The notes under the pieces are model-generated. The model was not told where the DNA came from and searched no databases. It saw nothing but the letters and a program-made list of their open reading frames with translations. This document shows positions 62,761 to 64,000 of a stretch of DNA of 64,000 nucleotides, one piece after another; position 1 is the first letter of the stretch; each line of letters starts with the position of its first letter. Both the position numbers and the translations under genes were made by a program. Source of the DNA: an uncultured Candidatus Binatia bacterium (GTDB lineage: Bacteria; Desulfobacterota; Binatia; UBA9968; JAJDTQ01); contig OY282432.1 in assembly GCA_958295985.1 (NCBI GenBank), positions 372,001 to 436,000 of the forward strand. Reading direction: 5' to 3'.

Positions 62761-64000
62761 ATGACCAAACACATCATCGTCATCGGCGGCGGCATCTCGG
62801 GTCTGGCCGCAGCGCACCGGCTGACGGAGCTGAACCGCACCGGGTCCATCGAACTACGGGTCACACTGCTGGAAGCCTCCGACCGCCTCGGAGGCGTCAT
62901 CGCCACCGAGCATACTGAAAATCTCCTCCTGGAGCTCGGTCCGGATTCCTGCATCACCGACAAGCCCGCGGCGTTACGTCTGTGTGAGCGGCTGGGCCTG
63001 ACCGACCGCCTCATCGCGCCACAAGACACGGGGTCGAAGCTCTACACCGTTCACCGGGGCGCGTTGGAGCCGCTCCCCGAAGGGTTCCTGTTGATGGCCC
63101 CCACCCGCGTGGGGTCGGTTCTGCGCAGCCCCTTGTTCTCCTGGGCCGGCAAGGTGCGCATGGGGCTGGAACCCCTCATCCCCCGCCGGCCGGACGACGG
63201 CGACGAGAGCCTCGCATCGTTCGTGCGCCGCCGGCTGGGCCGGGAGGTCCTGGAGCGGGTGGCGCAGCCCCTCATCGGCGGCATCCATGCCTCCGACCCG
63301 GAGACCCTCAGCCTGGCTGCCACCATGCCGCGCTTCCCGGAGATGGAGCGAACCCATGGCAGCGTCATCCTCGGCACCCGCCGGGCGCAGAAACACCGCG
63401 CGCAGACCGCGGACGAGACCGGGGCGCGCTGGAGCCTGTTCGTCAGCATCGACCGCGGCATGGAGGTGCTCGTGCGGCGTATCACCGACGCGTTCGATCC
63501 CGGCGTGGTGCGCCTCGGCGAGACGGTCCGGGAGCTCTCCTGGAATCCGGGCGCCCGCGGCTGGCGAGTGGAAACCGGCCGCGCCGGACTGGAGGCGGAC
63601 GCCGTCATCTGCACGCTGCCGGCGTTCGCGGCAGCAGGGGCCCTTGCAACGCTGGATGCGGAACTGGCCGGCGAACTGGAGGCGATCCCCTTCTCATCCA
63701 CCGCCACCGTCAACCTGGCGTACCGGCGGAGCGACATCGCCCATCCCCTCGACGGCTACGGGTTCGTGGTCCCCCACGTGGAACGCCGGAAGATCATGGC
63801 CTGCACCTTCAGCAGCGTGAAGTACGCCGGAAGGGCCCCTGAAGACATCGCCCTGCTCCGCTGCTTCGCCGGCGGCGCCCTGCAACCCGCCCTGCTCGAC
63901 CAGCCCGACGAGGCCCTGGAAGCCCAGGTCCGGGAAGACCTGGAAGCCCTCCTCGGCATATCCGGCGCACCGACCCTCTGCCGCACCACCCGCTACCCCG
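62761..64000 (+). CDS. hemG: Protoporphyrinogen oxidase (HemG/HemY type), partial
   Basis: The first 413 codons of an FAD-dependent protoporphyrinogen IX oxidase, running off the window with no stop. It has the dinucleotide motif IIVIGGGISGLAAAHRL (4-20), LLEASDRLGG, LELGPDS, then a substrate-domain segment with FVRRRLGREVLERVAQPLIGGIHASDP that is characteristic of the family. It makes protoporphyrin IX, the penultimate step before ferrochelatase. About 50-70 residues, including the second FAD contact, are beyond the window. The hemE-hemG order resembles hem clusters of Deltaproteobacteria and relatives. Confidence 0.92.
   Translation, partial: MTKHIIVIGGGISGLAAAHRLTELNRTGSIELRVTLLEASDRLGGVIATEHTENLLLELGPDSCITDKPAALRLCERLGLTDRLIAPQDTGSKLYTVHRGALEPLPEGFLLMAPTRVGSVLRSPLFSWAGKVRMGLEPLIPRRPDDGDESLASFVRRRLGREVLERVAQPLIGGIHASDPETLSLAATMPRFPEMERTHGSVILGTRRAQKHRAQTADETGARWSLFVSIDRGMEVLVRRITDAFDPGVVRLGETVRELSWNPGARGWRVETGRAGLEADAVICTLPAFAAAGALATLDAELAGELEAIPFSSTATVNLAYRRSDIAHPLDGYGFVVPHVERRKIMACTFSSVKYAGRAPEDIALLRCFAGGALQPALLDQPDEALEAQVREDLEALLGISGAPTLCRTTRYP

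Overview
The window is a high-GC bacterial chromosome segment, roughly two thirds G+C by eye, with dense short-overlap operons. It carries unmistakable bacterial housekeeping genes at its right end (radA, dinB, hemE and the start of hemG/hemY). The accessory content combines tripartite tricarboxylate (TTT) transporters, dipeptide ABC permeases, luciferase-like flavin oxidoreductases, a CoxMSL-like molybdenum hydroxylase, an ADP-forming acyl-CoA ligase, a UbiD-type decarboxylase and a UGA-decoding selenoprotein. That mix suggests an uncultured heterotroph of the Tectomicrobia/Methylomirabilota/Desulfobacterota kind. This taxonomic guess is inference only; there is no rRNA or tRNA in the window.

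Layout. 1-14.8 kb holds small-molecule uptake and catabolism: two related MFS carriers (the first cut by the window edge), an orphan TctC binding protein, an amidohydrolase, a diheme cytochrome c coupled to a degenerate M24 protein, an LLM oxidoreductase, a DppBC pair, a UbiD decarboxylase and a complete TctC-A-B set. 14.8-26.8 kb is a defence island on the minus strand. It encodes a 1425-residue STAND/NACHT-like NTPase ending in a PD-(D/E)XK nuclease, then a type III-like methylase, an OLD-like ATPase and a Res helicase-nuclease joined by 4-base overlaps, then a truncated AAA ATPase. 27.1-36.3 kb holds a DMT carrier and a six-gene minus-strand catabolic run (molybdenum hydroxylase FAD, Mo and FeS subunits, acyl-CoA ligase, enolase-superfamily enzyme, YheT hydrolase). 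36.4-40.1 kb has a GGCT-like protein, a RecB-like nuclease and an M20 amidohydrolase.

40.3-46 kb contains grdC and grdA of the glycine/betaine/sarcosine reductase family, with an in-frame UGA in grdA at the CFVU selenocysteine site. They are followed by OppA-B-C and a remnant of a deleted transporter ATPase. 46-55 kb holds an alpha/beta hydrolase, an FMN 2-hydroxyacid oxidase, a TetR regulator, an asymmetric heterodimeric ABC exporter, a TauE/SafE carrier and a second LLM oxidoreductase. 55.06-56.84 kb is an intact IS1595-type element with perfect 26-bp inverted repeats and two small passenger genes. Next come an IS1634-like remnant, a lower-GC arylsulfotransferase and an SDR remnant. The right end returns to conserved chromosome.

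Structures outside the genes include a 165-bp palindromic MITE-like element, a 113-bp inverted repeat, and a two-copy REP-like palindrome. Several of these repeats supply the stop codons of neighbouring genes. Three gene remnants and one truncated gene also mark sites of past rearrangement.
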